A model generated the notes under the pieces. It searched no databases. It worked only from the letters and a program-made list of their open reading frames with translations, and had not been told where the DNA came from. From Nitrospira sp. (GTDB lineage Bacteria > Nitrospirota > Nitrospiria > Nitrospirales > Nitrospiraceae), in contig JADYYH010000044.1 of NCBI GenBank assembly GCA_020853775.1, positions 38,457-102,456 on the forward strand: 64,000 nt of DNA. Reading direction: 5' to 3'. Position 1 is the first letter of the stretch. Each line of letters begins with the position of its first letter. The position numbers and the translations under genes were made by a program. Below are positions 1-8,958 of this stretch, piece after piece.

Positions 1-40
1 TCTTGCCGGTTCCGCGATAGCCGATCAGTACCAGATTCAT
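1..40 (-). CDS. aroK: Shikimate kinase, N-terminal start only
   Basis: Only the first 13 codons are inside the window. Read on the minus strand they give MNLVLIGYRGTGK, the beginning of a P-loop (Walker A) typical of shikimate kinases. The enzyme phosphorylates shikimate at the 3-hydroxyl in the chorismate pathway. The position directly downstream of aroE on the same strand supports the call, since aroE makes its substrate. The protein runs off the left edge, so length and the rest of the active site cannot be seen. Another small P-loop kinase is possible but less likely. Confidence 0.75.
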   Translation of the reverse strand, partial: MNLVLIGYRGTGK

Positions 41-106
41 AGAAGGTTCCAGGCCGGAACGGATGAGGTTGCTACCCGGGGTTGCGCGCGGAGAAGAGCC
101 GATTCC

Positions 107-961
107 TTAAGCAAACCGAGACTCCAATACCTGCCGCATGATATCGACAGGAGCCGGCTGTTTCGTCCACAACTCGAATTGCAGCACCGCTTGATTGAGG
201 AACATCTCCAACCCGGAAATGGTCCGGCAGCCGCCGGCCTTCGCTTCCTGGAGCAGCTTGGTTTCGCGCGGGTTGTACACGATATCCATCACCGTGAGCT
301 CCGGCCTGAAGAGATTGGCGGGCACACAGGACTCATCGATCTTGGGCGACATACCGACCGGCGTACAGTGAATCAACGTGCGAACATGTGGCACCCAATT
401 ACGCAGCATGTCTAGCGTCAGCGGTCCGTCTTCGACGGGTACGCCCGTCTTGTCCCGCAGATCTTTCACCAGCTTCTGCCGCTCCGCTTCTTCAATCCCA
501 AGAATAGTCAGCCCCGCAAGGCCCGTTCCCGTCGCCAATGCAAACGCAATGGCGCGAGCGGCCCCGCCGGACCCCAGGACCAACACCCGATGTCCGTCGA
601 GCAGTGCGCCACCTTCTTTCAAGGCCCGCAGCGCCCCCGACGCATCCGTATTGTACCCTTTGAGTTTTCCCTCTTCGGCCACGATGGTGTTGATCGCGCC
701 GATGTGCTTGGCCGTGGGCTCCACTTCGTCCAGGAACGGAATGGCCGCCACCTTGTGCGGAATCGTCACGCTGAATCCCCGCGCATTCCCCAAGGCTCGT
801 ATGCCTTTCAAGGCGTCGCCGAGGGCTTCTACGCGAAAGGCCAGATACACCAAATCCAGCCCCAGTTTCTGAAAAGCGGCATTGTGAATCGCCGGCGACA
901 GGGAATGCTCGACCGGGTTCCCGATGATGCCGCACCATTGAGTGTGAGATGTGATGTCCAT
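107..961 (-). CDS. aroE: Shikimate dehydrogenase (NADP+)
   Basis: Reduces 3-dehydroshikimate to shikimate in the cytoplasm. The N-terminal substrate motif is GNPVEHSLSPAIHNAAF, the catalytic lysine lies in TIPHK, NTD follows in YNTDASGA, and the Rossmann loop is GSGGAARA. I chose the start at 961 (MDITSHTQ): an AGGA Shine-Dalgarno lies nine bases upstream, and the extra residues from an upstream ATG at 997 are not conserved in the family. Length is about 284 residues, normal for AroE. It is followed by aroK 66 bases downstream, so the two probably form a unit. Confidence 0.95.
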   Translation of the reverse strand: MDITSHTQWCGIIGNPVEHSLSPAIHNAAFQKLGLDLVYLAFRVEALGDALKGIRALGNARGFSVTIPHKVAAIPFLDEVEPTAKHIGAINTIVAEEGKLKGYNTDASGALRALKEGGALLDGHRVLVLGSGGAARAIAFALATGTGLAGLTILGIEEAERQKLVKDLRDKTGVPVEDGPLTLDMLRNWVPHVRTLIHCTPVGMSPKIDESCVPANLFRPELTVMDIVYNPRETKLLQEAKAGGCRTISGLEMFLNQAVLQFELWTKQPAPVDIMRQVLESRFA

Positions 962-1029
962 ACGCGATGTTCCTGCTTCGTGCACCATGATGCCCACGCC
1001 CTGCCCTGCCCGGCGCGGGAGACTGCCGA

Positions 1030-1791
1030 CTATCCCTTACTGATGGTCATGCCGCCATCGATCGGGAAGGTGCCGCCGGTGACCCAACTCGATTCGTCGG
1101 AGGCCAGATACAACACCATCTTCGCGACTTCCTCGGGCTTCCCCGGGCGACGGATGGCGTACTGCGACATGATAGGTTCCAGGCTGGCAGGATCCGCCAT
1201 GAGCGGCGCCGCCATCGGCGTGTCGACCAACCCCGGGTTCACCGCATTGCACCGAATATTGTCTGACGCATAATCGACGGCCAAGGATCGGGTCAAGGCA
1301 TCCAACCCGCCTTTGGATGCGGCATAGGCCGACAGCCCGCGAATGCCGATCAGGCTGGCCACGGTGGAAATATTCACGATCGACCCGCCGCCGGCCTTGA
1401 TCAATTCCGGGATCGCCGCCCGCGTCATCCTGAACACGCCCGTTAAATTGATGTCCAACACTTTGGCCCAGGTGGCATCGTCTGTCTCGTGCAGCCGCTT
1501 GCCGAACTCGCCGATGCCGGCATTGTTCACCAGAATGTGCACCTTGCCGAACGTGCGCGTGGTCTGCGCCACCACGTCCTGCACATGGGCCTCATCCGTA
1601 ACGGACCCGACAACGGCCAGCGCTCGTCCCCCGTTGACCCCGATGCCCTTCACGACACGGTCGAGTTCTTCCTTGCGGCGACCGGTGACGACGACGTGCG
1701 CCCCTTCATCCGCGAATAATTTGGCGATGGCTTCACCGATTCCTGCATTGCCACCGGTAATGATGGCCACTTTCCCCTGTAACCGATTCAT
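1030..1791 (-). CDS. SDR-family oxidoreductase (FabG-like)
   Basis: A classical short-chain dehydrogenase/reductase of 253 residues. Visible motifs are the cofactor loop TGGNAGIG near residue 12, NNAG near 90, a catalytic serine in NISTVAS, and YAASK carrying the catalytic Tyr and Lys. The arginine pair in VTGRRKEE after the second strand suggests NADP(H) preference (inference). It overlaps the upstream trmI gene by four bases, so the two are translationally coupled. The substrate cannot be told from sequence; it resembles 3-oxoacyl-ACP reductases and glucose-dehydrogenase-type SDRs, but there is no fatty-acid gene nearby. Confidence 0.85.
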   Translation of the reverse strand: MNRLQGKVAIITGGNAGIGEAIAKLFADEGAHVVVTGRRKEELDRVVKGIGVNGGRALAVVGSVTDEAHVQDVVAQTTRTFGKVHILVNNAGIGEFGKRLHETDDATWAKVLDINLTGVFRMTRAAIPELIKAGGGSIVNISTVASLIGIRGLSAYAASKGGLDALTRSLAVDYASDNIRCNAVNPGLVDTPMAAPLMADPASLEPIMSQYAIRRPGKPEEVAKMVLYLASDESSWVTGGTFPIDGGMTISKG

Positions 1792-2666
1792 GCCGTTGCG
1801 TCCTCCCCCTCCTGCTCCTCATCCTCTTTCTCGGCCGCCTCTTCCGTGTCGACGGTCTTGTTCGGACGCGACCACCAGCCCTCTTCGACTTTTCTGGCCA
1901 CGGTCAAAAACCCCGAATGCGCCACCATGCGATGATCGGGGCGGACACTGCGCCCTTGGATCGACCAGGTCCGCAGCAAGGTCTCAAAGGTTTCGATATT
2001 GCCGAAGACCGACGTGCGTTCCAGCGCATCAACGGTTTGCATCACCTGCGGGATGGTGGGCACAAAGCTCAAATAAATGCCGCCGGAGCGCAAGACCTTC
2101 GCCGCATGCGGAACGACCTGCCAGGGTTCGGGCAGATCCAGCACGAGGCGATCGAACGGACGACCGTCTTCGAGGAGGTCGATGCCCTCATAGGCGTTCT
2201 TTCGCATGGGCATCAAGGTGGACACCGGCCCCATGTAGCGTTCGATATTCGTCAAGGCGGTGCGGGCGAAGTCATCCCGCGCCTCATAGGTCACGACCAG
2301 CCCGGTGGGACCCACGGCGCGTAACAAGGCCATCGTGAGCGCTCCGGAGCCGGTTCCTGCCTCGAAGACCCGCGCGCCTGGATACACATCCGCCCACATG
2401 GGAATCAACGACAGGTCCTTGGGATACAACACCTGTGCCCCGCGGGGCATTTTGAGGACATACTCGCCGAAGGTCGGCCGCAGGGCGAGGAATCGCTTGC
2501 CTTTCGACAGGGTCACGATCGACCCGTCGGGCTTGCCGATCAGCTCGTCGTGCGCAATTGTCTCGCCGCTGAAGTGATAGATATCCCCGGCTTTCAAGGT
2601 CAGGGCGTACTGCCGGCCCTTCTTGTCGACCAGATGAACGCGTTCCCCGTTTTGTAGTTGTGACAT
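1788..2666 (-). CDS. trmI: tRNA (adenine58-N1)-methyltransferase
   Basis: Methylates A58 in the T-loop of tRNAs to m1A, a stabilising modification, using S-adenosylmethionine. The N-terminal beta domain (residues about 1-70) is followed by the Rossmann fold with the SAM loop FEAGTGSGALT and the acidic substrate motif LDLPEPW. The family acts as a homotetramer. The extreme C-terminus is unusually acidic (repeated Glu/Asp after residue 270), a low-complexity tail beyond the normal fold. It overlaps the following SDR gene by four bases. Confidence 0.93.
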   Translation of the reverse strand: MSQLQNGERVHLVDKKGRQYALTLKAGDIYHFSGETIAHDELIGKPDGSIVTLSKGKRFLALRPTFGEYVLKMPRGAQVLYPKDLSLIPMWADVYPGARVFEAGTGSGALTMALLRAVGPTGLVVTYEARDDFARTALTNIERYMGPVSTLMPMRKNAYEGIDLLEDGRPFDRLVLDLPEPWQVVPHAAKVLRSGGIYLSFVPTIPQVMQTVDALERTSVFGNIETFETLLRTWSIQGRSVRPDHRMVAHSGFLTVARKVEEGWWSRPNKTVDTEEAAEKEDEEQEGEDATA

Positions 2667-2945
2667 AGGTCGGCATTCTAGGAGATGGCCGACGCGTTTT
2701 CAACCGAATCGCCGTGAACCAGCGCTTCATACGCCACCGATCCCTTGACAGTTCCGCGAGCATCCCTATCTCACATGGGAAGGAATCTGAACGGCTGCAT
2801 GCCCTCGTAGTATGAGCAAGGACGGCCGGAGCGTGGGCTGGGGCGACGAATCCTTTTTGTTGCTCTGGTCTCTTACATAGGAGAGGGGATCGTCCTCAAG
2901 AGTTTCCGTAGCCAACCATCCCCGGACGGGGAAGAGGGGTGACAC

Positions 2946-4202
2946 ATGATGAAACACGCGATCGCGATTCAAGACGATACAGATCCCACGCTGACCGTCG
3001 AAGTCGACCCGGACGCCGATGATGTGGAAGCCAGTACGCTGCTGGACAGCATCGCGCAGGGCGATCAACCTGAGGCCGAGACCGAAGAAGCGGCGCCTGA
3101 AAAACCCTTGCGTTCAGCGTCGTCCCCATTTCTTTTGGAATCGTTATATTTTCGTTCATTCGGCGAACGGGGGCTGCTGGAACGGGAAGAAGAAATTGAA
3201 CTGGCCAAGCAACTCGACCTCGGCACGCGCCAGATACGCCAGTCGCTTCTGCAAGCCGTCAAAGCCTGTGGGGGATTAAAACGTCTTGAAGACGCGGCCG
3301 AACACATTCAGACCTTGCAGACGGTGCGACGGCTCAGCGGCCTATCGGCCACGGCGCTCAATCAAGCGGAGCGCGCGCTGCAGCACCTGCTCTCGGATAA
3401 CATCGCGGGAACCAAAGTGCCGGCAGCGGTGCGGAAGGAGTTGGAGGCCTGCTTAGCCACGCTGCGCCGTTCACGTGTCACGCTGGAGACGGCGAAGGAC
3501 GAGTTGGTGCGCTGCAATCTCCGGCTGGTCGTGAACGTCGCGAAGCATTACACGGGGCGAGGCCTCACCTTGCTGGACTTGGTGCAGGAAGGCAATATCG
3601 GTTTGATGAAAGCCGCCGAGCGCTATCAGCACCGCAAGGGATTCAAATTCAGCACCTACGCAACCTGGTGGATACGGCAAGGCATTACCCGCTCCCTGGC
3701 CGATCAATCCAGGACGATCAGGATTCCTGTGCACCAGACGGAAGCGTCGAACCGCATTCTCCGGGCGTCACGCCGGCTTGTGCAGCAGTTGGGTCGCCAG
3801 CCGCGCCTGGAAGAAATCGCCTCGATGATGCGCATGCGGCCCGATCGTCTGCATGAAACGATGCAGGCGTTTCAAGAACCGGTAGCGCTGGAACATCAGG
3901 TGGGTGAGGGTGGAACGGAACTCGGCGAACTGTTGCCGGACCAGCAGGCGGTGCCGCCGGATGCCCATGTGAATCGCACGGAACTCACGCGCGAGATGGA
4001 CCGCATTCTCGGGACCTTAACGCCCAGAGAGCAAACAGTCATCCGGTTGCGATTCGGCATCGGCGAAGACCAGGCACGGACCCTGGAGCAGGTGGGGCAA
4101 CATCTGTCGGTTACGCGCGAACGCATCCGGCAGATCGAAGCCAAAGCGTTGAAGAAGCTCAAGACCCCGATGGTCAAGGAAATGTTTGCCGCGCTGAAGT
4201 AG
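2946..4202 (+). CDS. RNA polymerase sigma-70 family factor (RpoD/RpoS-like)
   Basis: A 418-residue group 1/2 sigma factor. Region 1.2 lies around residues 58-90. A weakly conserved spacer of about 90 residues follows, then region 2 (NLRLVVNVAKHYTGRGLTLL, DLVQEGNIGLMKAAERY, STYATWWIRQGITRSLADQ), region 3 and region 4 with the helix-turn-helix VTRERIRQIEAKALKKLK. Region 1.1 is replaced by a short acidic N-terminus, so it is probably an alternative RpoS/SigB-like factor rather than the housekeeping one (inference). A GAGGGG Shine-Dalgarno precedes ATGATG at 2946/2949, so either start is possible. A strong terminator follows at 4231. Confidence 0.92.
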   Translation: MMKHAIAIQDDTDPTLTVEVDPDADDVEASTLLDSIAQGDQPEAETEEAAPEKPLRSASSPFLLESLYFRSFGERGLLEREEEIELAKQLDLGTRQIRQSLLQAVKACGGLKRLEDAAEHIQTLQTVRRLSGLSATALNQAERALQHLLSDNIAGTKVPAAVRKELEACLATLRRSRVTLETAKDELVRCNLRLVVNVAKHYTGRGLTLLDLVQEGNIGLMKAAERYQHRKGFKFSTYATWWIRQGITRSLADQSRTIRIPVHQTEASNRILRASRRLVQQLGRQPRLEEIASMMRMRPDRLHETMQAFQEPVALEHQVGEGGTELGELLPDQQAVPPDAHVNRTELTREMDRILGTLTPREQTVIRLRFGIGEDQARTLEQVGQHLSVTRERIRQIEAKALKKLKTPMVKEMFAALK

Positions 4203-4230
4203 CGACGGCAGGACATGCGGAGCAGGGAAA

Positions 4231-4265
4231 CGGGCGAGGCTTCGGCCTCGCCCGTGTTGTTTTGC
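4231..4265 (+). terminator. Rho-independent terminator after the sigma factor gene
   Basis: A perfect 10-bp GC-rich stem (CGGGCGAGGC and its complement) with a TTCG tetraloop at 4231-4254, followed by a T-rich tract (TGTTGTTTTG). It lies 29 bases past the sigma factor stop codon and separates it from the HtrA-type gene. Confidence 0.88.
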
Positions 4266-4324
4266 GCGCGCTTTCGCCGTACGTGCGAGTGTGAGAGAAT
4301 GCGCCGGCGGAGGATCGACTTTCC

Positions 4325-5401
4325 ATGGTGACAGGCTCCTACAGTCCCGGCGCACCATCCAGAGGCGGCCAGACTCGTCGTCCAGTCTGGCGCATGTTTT
4401 CGGTGTTCCTCTGCAGTCTCACGCTGACGACCCTGGGAATGGAGCGCCAGAGCGCCCATGCCGCTTCGTTGACCGAACTTCCGGTGCCCACCGTTGTGTC
4501 GAAAGTGCGGCCGTCGGTGGTGACCGTGCTGACGCGTGGAATCCCGCCAGGGGGTTCGCAGCATGGCGCGCCCTCCGGTTCCGGCTCCGGCATCATTCTC
4601 GACACCAACGGCTACATCCTGACCAACAATCACCTGGTTCAGGGCGTGACCAGCGTCGTAGTCGGATTATCCACGGGCCGGCTGACGCCCGGTCGTGTCG
4701 TCGCCCGTGACTTTCTCCTGGACCTCGCCCTCATCAGAATTACGGCGCCCGATCTGGTGCCTGCTGAATTCAGCCAGCGCACCACCCTTGAGATTGGAGA
4801 GACCGTGATCGCCATCGGCAACCCGTTGGCGTTGAAAGGCGGATCTACCGTGACCGTCGGCGTGATCAGCGCGCTGGACCGTTCAGTCCTGACGCCGGAA
4901 GGGGAAACCCTGTACGATTTGCTGCAAACGGATGCCGCCATCAACCCGGGAAACAGCGGCGGCCCCTTGGTCGATCGCTTCGGCCAGGTTGTCGGGATCA
5001 ATGTCGCCATTGCCCCGTCGGCGCAAGCCATCAGTTATGCCATCGCCATCGAAGCCATGACCTCGCCTATCGCATCGATGATGGCGCGGGGAGCCGTCGA
5101 GCGGCCGGACTTAGGACTGATTCCGCTGACTATCACGCCCAGCGTGGCGGCGAGTTTTGATCTGGAGAGCGACCGGGGCATCCTCGCCCTGCAGGTGGAC
5201 CAGGCCAAAGTCGCCGGACAAGCCGGGTTGCAATCCGGGGATGTGGTGACGGCCATTGATAACCGCCCCCTCTACAATATGGGAGATTTCTGGCATGCCA
5301 TCGAGCATGCCAACGGGCAGATGGCGTTCCAGGTCGCGACGCAGGGCAAATCCGGAACATCCACGATCATCATTTCACGACCCGGCCTGCCACGGCCGTA
5401 A
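4325..5401 (+). CDS. HtrA/DegP-type serine protease with one PDZ domain
   Basis: Predicted periplasmic quality-control protease. After a basic N-terminus (residues about 1-23) comes a hydrophobic signal segment ending near SAHAA. The trypsin-like domain has the catalytic triad: His in NNHLV, Asp in DLALIRI and Ser in GNSGGPL. One PDZ domain occupies roughly residues 255-350. At 358 residues it fits the single-PDZ DegS class rather than two-PDZ DegP. The stop codon is followed three bases later by the lipB start, so the two are probably co-transcribed. The start could also lie at the internal ATG before FSVFLC. Confidence 0.9.
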   Translation: MVTGSYSPGAPSRGGQTRRPVWRMFSVFLCSLTLTTLGMERQSAHAASLTELPVPTVVSKVRPSVVTVLTRGIPPGGSQHGAPSGSGSGIILDTNGYILTNNHLVQGVTSVVVGLSTGRLTPGRVVARDFLLDLALIRITAPDLVPAEFSQRTTLEIGETVIAIGNPLALKGGSTVTVGVISALDRSVLTPEGETLYDLLQTDAAINPGNSGGPLVDRFGQVVGINVAIAPSAQAISYAIAIEAMTSPIASMMARGAVERPDLGLIPLTITPSVAASFDLESDRGILALQVDQAKVAGQAGLQSGDVVTAIDNRPLYNMGDFWHAIEHANGQMAFQVATQGKSGTSTIIISRPGLPRP

Positions 5402-5404
5402 GCC

Positions 5405-6238
5405 ATGAGCCTCGATCATCTCATTCATGATGCACCTGCTGCGCCGTTCACAGGCACACAAGCCATGGAACGGAACGACGCCTCACGACCTGCGACGTTG
5501 GTCTGCGGCCAGGCGATGCCCTATGACGAAGCCTGGACCCTGCAACGCGCCTGCCGCACCGAACGAGCCGCCGACCGCTGCCACGATCTGCTCCTGCTCA
5601 TCGAGCATCCTTCCGTCTATACGCTGGGACGCACGACACAAGACCGGCATTGGCCGGGAGCAGATCAGCTCTCCCGGGAAACCGGTATTCCCGTCATCCG
5701 GACGGAGCGAGGGGGATCGATTACCTATCACGGGCTGGGGCAGTTGGTGGGGTATCCCATCCTCCGACTGACCGATTATTGTGCGGGACCAAAAGCCTAC
5801 GTTCGCCGGCTGGAAGCGGTGTTGATCGATACGCTGGCCGAGTGGGGCATCGCCGCCCATCGACGTGAGTGCCTGCCTGGCGTGTGGGTCGGCGGCGACC
5901 GCCCGTCAAAAATCGCGTCGATCGGCGTGCGTATTTCGCAAGGCGTCACCACCCATGGCTTCGCGTTGAATGTCTGCCCTGATCTGGAACCTTTTTCTCA
6001 TATCGTTCCCTGCGGCATTTCCGATTGCCGGGTGACATCGATGGCGGCGCTCATGAACACCACGCCCGATCTCCAAGTCGTGCAGCAACAGATCGCCGCA
6101 CAGTTTGCCGCACAGTTTCATCTCACCTGGACGGAGACCGTGGCCCTTGCACAGCTCGCGGCTAGGATGGAACCACCGGCGAGCGATGTTTCTCCTTCAT
6201 TCATTCATGCGCCATCCACCCTCGAAGGAGCCTCCTGA
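5405..6238 (+). CDS. lipB: Octanoyl-[acyl-carrier-protein]:protein octanoyltransferase
   Basis: Transfers octanoyl groups from ACP to lipoyl domains, the first step of lipoate assembly. Family motifs are RGGSITYHGLGQLVGYP, the catalytic lysine in KIASIGVR, THGFALNV, and the catalytic cysteine in PCGISDC. The first 20 residues before MERNDASRP are not family-like, so the real start may be 5465. No lipA is visible in the window. The stop overlaps the next gene's ATG (TGATG at 6236-6240), which indicates translational coupling with the glutamate dehydrogenase. Confidence 0.93.
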   Translation: MSLDHLIHDAPAAPFTGTQAMERNDASRPATLVCGQAMPYDEAWTLQRACRTERAADRCHDLLLLIEHPSVYTLGRTTQDRHWPGADQLSRETGIPVIRTERGGSITYHGLGQLVGYPILRLTDYCAGPKAYVRRLEAVLIDTLAEWGIAAHRRECLPGVWVGGDRPSKIASIGVRISQGVTTHGFALNVCPDLEPFSHIVPCGISDCRVTSMAALMNTTPDLQVVQQQIAAQFAAQFHLTWTETVALAQLAARMEPPASDVSPSFIHAPSTLEGAS

Positions 6239-7494
6239 TGACTGAGTTGAATACCCACACCTTCCGTTTCGCTGTCGCACAATTTAATGAAGCGGCCGAA
6301 GCGATGCAGCTGGATACCAACCTGCGCGAGCGGCTGAAACTGCCGCAGCGTTCGTTGATCGTCAGCATACCGGTCCGCATGGATGATGGCCGTGTGGAAG
6401 TGTTCACGGGATACCGTGTCCAGCACGATACGGCTCGGGGTCCTTCGAAAGGCGGCATCCGGTACCATCCGGATGTGAATCTCGGGGAAGTCGCCGCCCT
6501 CTCCATGTGGATGACGTGGAAATGCGCCCTGGCCGACCTGCCCTACGGCGGCGCCAAAGGCGGCGTGCGGGTGGATCCCAAGCAATTGAGCCGCGCGGAA
6601 CTCCAACGCCTCACCAGGCGATACGCAGCGGAAATTTTCCCCCTCATCGGCCCGGACAAGGACGTGCCCGCCCCTGACGTCGGGACCGACCAACAGGTGA
6701 TGGCCTGGATCATGGACACGTATAGCCAGCAGGTCGGCTATGCGGTGCAAGGCGTGGTCACGGGAAAACCGTTGTCCATCGGTGGCAGCCTGGGGCGGGA
6801 AGAAGCGACCGGTCGTGGTGTGGTCTATGTGACCCTGGAAGCACTCCAACACTTGAAACTGGATGTCGCAAAAGCCACGGTCGCGATTCAGGGCTTCGGC
6901 AACGTCGGTTCGCATACGGCCCGCATCATGCAGCAGGCCGGCGCGCGAGTGATTGCCGTGAGCGACGTGAGCGGCGGGCTCTACAACCCCAAAGGCCTCG
7001 ACATTCCGGAGTTGCTGCGTCGCTACCGCGAGAACCATGAGCCGCTGCGCGACATCACGTTGGGCGAACCCATCACTAATGAAGAACTGCTCCAGCTGGA
7101 CTGTACCGTGCTGGTTCCTGCCGCTCTGTCCGAACAAATCACCGAAGCCAACGCGGCGAAATTGCGCTGCCGCATCCTGGCAGAGGGCGCAAATGGGCCC
7201 ACGACGCTGGAGGCCGATCGCATCCTGACCGATAAGGGGATCTTCATCATTCCCGATATTCTGGCGAACTCGGGCGGCGTGATCGTCTCATATTTTGAAT
7301 GGGTGCAGGATGTGCAGCGCTTCTTCTGGAAAGCCAAGGACATTCAAGACCGGTTACAGGACATCATCACGAGCGCCTTCCACAGAACCCTGCACTTTTC
7401 GCTCGAACGACGAACGACGATGCGAATGGCGGCTCTCATGTCCGGCATCGACAAGGTGGCCCAGGCCCATCTCCAACGCGGGCTCTATCCGTAA
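6238..7494 (+). CDS. gdhA: Glutamate dehydrogenase (Glu/Leu/Phe/Val family)
   Basis: Interconverts glutamate with 2-oxoglutarate and ammonia. Conserved elements are the substrate-binding K in GPSKGGIRYHP, the catalytic lysine in PYGGAKGGVRVDP, PDVGT, and the dinucleotide loop GFGNVGS. Length (418 residues) is typical of the hexameric bacterial and archaeal enzymes. An acidic residue is not obvious at the end of the second Rossmann strand, so NAD versus NADP use is unresolved. It begins inside the lipB stop codon, and a small membrane-protein gene follows 32 bases downstream. Confidence 0.93.
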   Translation: MTELNTHTFRFAVAQFNEAAEAMQLDTNLRERLKLPQRSLIVSIPVRMDDGRVEVFTGYRVQHDTARGPSKGGIRYHPDVNLGEVAALSMWMTWKCALADLPYGGAKGGVRVDPKQLSRAELQRLTRRYAAEIFPLIGPDKDVPAPDVGTDQQVMAWIMDTYSQQVGYAVQGVVTGKPLSIGGSLGREEATGRGVVYVTLEALQHLKLDVAKATVAIQGFGNVGSHTARIMQQAGARVIAVSDVSGGLYNPKGLDIPELLRRYRENHEPLRDITLGEPITNEELLQLDCTVLVPAALSEQITEANAAKLRCRILAEGANGPTTLEADRILTDKGIFIIPDILANSGGVIVSYFEWVQDVQRFFWKAKDIQDRLQDIITSAFHRTLHFSLERRTTMRMAALMSGIDKVAQAHLQRGLYP

Positions 7495-7526
7495 GTCACG
7501 ATGAAGGCGAGCCTGCGGTTCACACG

Positions 7527-7913
7527 ATGACCCGATATATCCTCGCGGCGATTGCGGGCATGTGGATGGCCGACGGGCTCGCCCTGTTGAGCGCCCCCCT
7601 GCTGGTCATCCGACGGCTGAAGGAATCCCTCGACGAGACTCCGCACCTGCTCCGCTGGCAAGCGATTGGAATCGGCCTCGGCATCATGCTGCTGCTGTGG
7701 ACGACGCCGCTGCCCTATCAACCCCTCTGGTGGATGACCGGCGGTGCCATGGTCCTCAAAAGCGGCTTCCTGATATGGGGGCCGGCAGCCTGGCGGACAC
7801 CTCTATTGAGTTGGTGCTTCACGCGCGAGGCAGTGGACTATCGATTCTTCGGCCTCTGGCTCTGCACGCTTGCTGTCCTGCTCCTGCATGCGTTAGGGTT
7901 GCTGCACGGGTAA
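7527..7913 (+). CDS. Small integral membrane protein, unknown function
   Basis: A 128-residue protein with about four hydrophobic segments: near the N-terminus (ILAAIAGMWMADGLALLSA), then residues about 48-62, 73-90 and 108-126. I do not recognise a family. The start at 7527 (MTRYIL) is chosen because the upstream extension of this frame overlaps gdhA and is not membrane-like. It lies in the same direction as gdhA with a short gap and may be co-transcribed. Confidence 0.65.
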   Translation: MTRYILAAIAGMWMADGLALLSAPLLVIRRLKESLDETPHLLRWQAIGIGLGIMLLLWTTPLPYQPLWWMTGGAMVLKSGFLIWGPAAWRTPLLSWCFTREAVDYRFFGLWLCTLAVLLLHALGLLHG

Positions 7914-7951
7914 CGTTTCGCTCCCCGCTTCACCGTGACCGGCACCATCAT

Positions 7952-8245
7952 ATGACTCATCAATCCATCGCCTCTCTCTGGGAAGAGCACAGCCGCGACG
8001 GTTGGCCTCAATTTTCCAGCCCGAATGAAGGGCAGTTGATGACGTTGGATACCGTGATCGGCGGATGCGCGGTCTTTTATCTCGACGGCCAACCGGAGAT
8101 GGACAGCCACCGTCTCGCGATTCTTGAGGATTGTGTGGCCGATCTGGATGGTCTTCTCGACGAGCTGTCGGAGGACAGCCTTGGCTATTTCCAGCGCCTT
8201 CGCCGACTCGCCACCGCCCTCGTTGACGCGGGCCGCCAAGGCTAA
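7952..8245 (+). CDS. Hypothetical protein, 97 residues
   Basis: A small acidic soluble protein starting MTHQSIASLW, with an Asp/Glu-rich, probably helical second half (LEDCVADLDGLLDELSED). No recognised domain. The start at 7952 follows the preceding membrane-protein gene by 38 bases. The gene converges on the minus-strand globin gene, and a hairpin lies between them. Support is the reading frame and gene spacing only. Confidence 0.5.
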   Translation: MTHQSIASLWEEHSRDGWPQFSSPNEGQLMTLDTVIGGCAVFYLDGQPEMDSHRLAILEDCVADLDGLLDELSEDSLGYFQRLRRLATALVDAGRQG

Positions 8246-8265
8246 TTCCGTTCACGCCGTCGGAC

Positions 8266-8291
8266 GAGGACCGGCCATCAGGCCGGCCCTC
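8266..8291. terminator. Hairpin between convergent genes
   Basis: An 11-bp inverted repeat with one mismatch (GAGGACCGGCC, loop ATCA, GGCCGGCCCTC) lies between the plus-strand 97-residue gene and the minus-strand globin gene. No clear T tract follows on either strand, so it may be a weak bidirectional terminator. Confidence 0.4.
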
Positions 8292-8303
8292 GCCGCCACC
8301 TGC

Positions 8304-8780
8304 TTACGGTAACTCGACGATGTCGTTCTTCATCGGTCCGAGCAACGCCAGAAGCTCGCCCTTCTCCCCCGCAGGCACGTTAAACTTGTCGAGCGCCGCC
8401 ACCAGGTCTTGGACCAACGCTCCGAAATCTGCTGAGCTGATCCGCATGCCCAGGTGAGTGCCCTTCATATCGCGCCCCTGATATTGACAGGGCCCGCCTG
8501 TTGCCTGGCAGACCTGATCAACGAGATGCCCCTTCAACTTAGGGATGTCGGTGGTCGCAAACCGGTGGCTGATCCGTCCATCCGCCGCGACATTGGCGAC
8601 AAATTGATCGACCACCGCCGTAATCGCCGGCTTGCCGCCCAAGCGGTCATATAACGACTTCGTCATGGTCGCCGCGGCTTCAGGGCGTTGAGCCTGGCTC
8701 ACTCCACCCGTTTCAGCGCATCCGCCGCACAGTGCCACGGCTCCCACGAGCATCACTCCCATCCCGTACTTCGACACCAT
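8304..8780 (-). CDS. Exported group 1 truncated hemoglobin (probable lipoprotein)
   Basis: Residues about 40-158 form a truncated hemoglobin: the N-terminal SLYDRLGGKPAI motif, then VDQFVANVAAD, and the region around MKGTHLGM that carries the proximal haem histidine. The first 25 residues are a signal peptide ending in ALCGGCAET, with a cysteine placed as for lipidation, although residue -3 is not a standard lipobox residue. An exported globin would act in the periplasm, perhaps in O2, NO or nitrite chemistry (inference). It is divergent from the LysR gene at 8959. Confidence 0.85.
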   Translation of the reverse strand: MVSKYGMGVMLVGAVALCGGCAETGGVSQAQRPEAAATMTKSLYDRLGGKPAITAVVDQFVANVAADGRISHRFATTDIPKLKGHLVDQVCQATGGPCQYQGRDMKGTHLGMRISSADFGALVQDLVAALDKFNVPAGEKGELLALLGPMKNDIVELP

Positions 8781-8926
8781 CGCCCACCTCCCTTATTGAT
8801 GAATGGCCGGTTGCCTGGCCTCGCCGCCAGCAGGAGCGCAGTGCCCTGTGAAGCGACATTCCGGTTGACGGCTCACCATAGGAGACCTAAGATGTATTCG
8901 TCTAATATATTGTTTTCATCGAATCC

Positions 8927-8941
8927 ATAGTCTATGACTAT
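8927..8941. promoter_or_regulatory. Perfect inverted repeat upstream of the LysR gene
   Basis: ATAGTC-TAT-GACTAT is a perfect 6-bp inverted repeat with a 3-bp spacer, 17 bases before the GTG start of the LysR gene in the divergent region shared with the globin gene. LysR-type regulators commonly bind such dyads and control themselves and the divergent neighbour. Assignment as an operator is inference. Confidence 0.4.
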
Positions 8942-8958
8942 AGCGGCAGGGAGCGAGT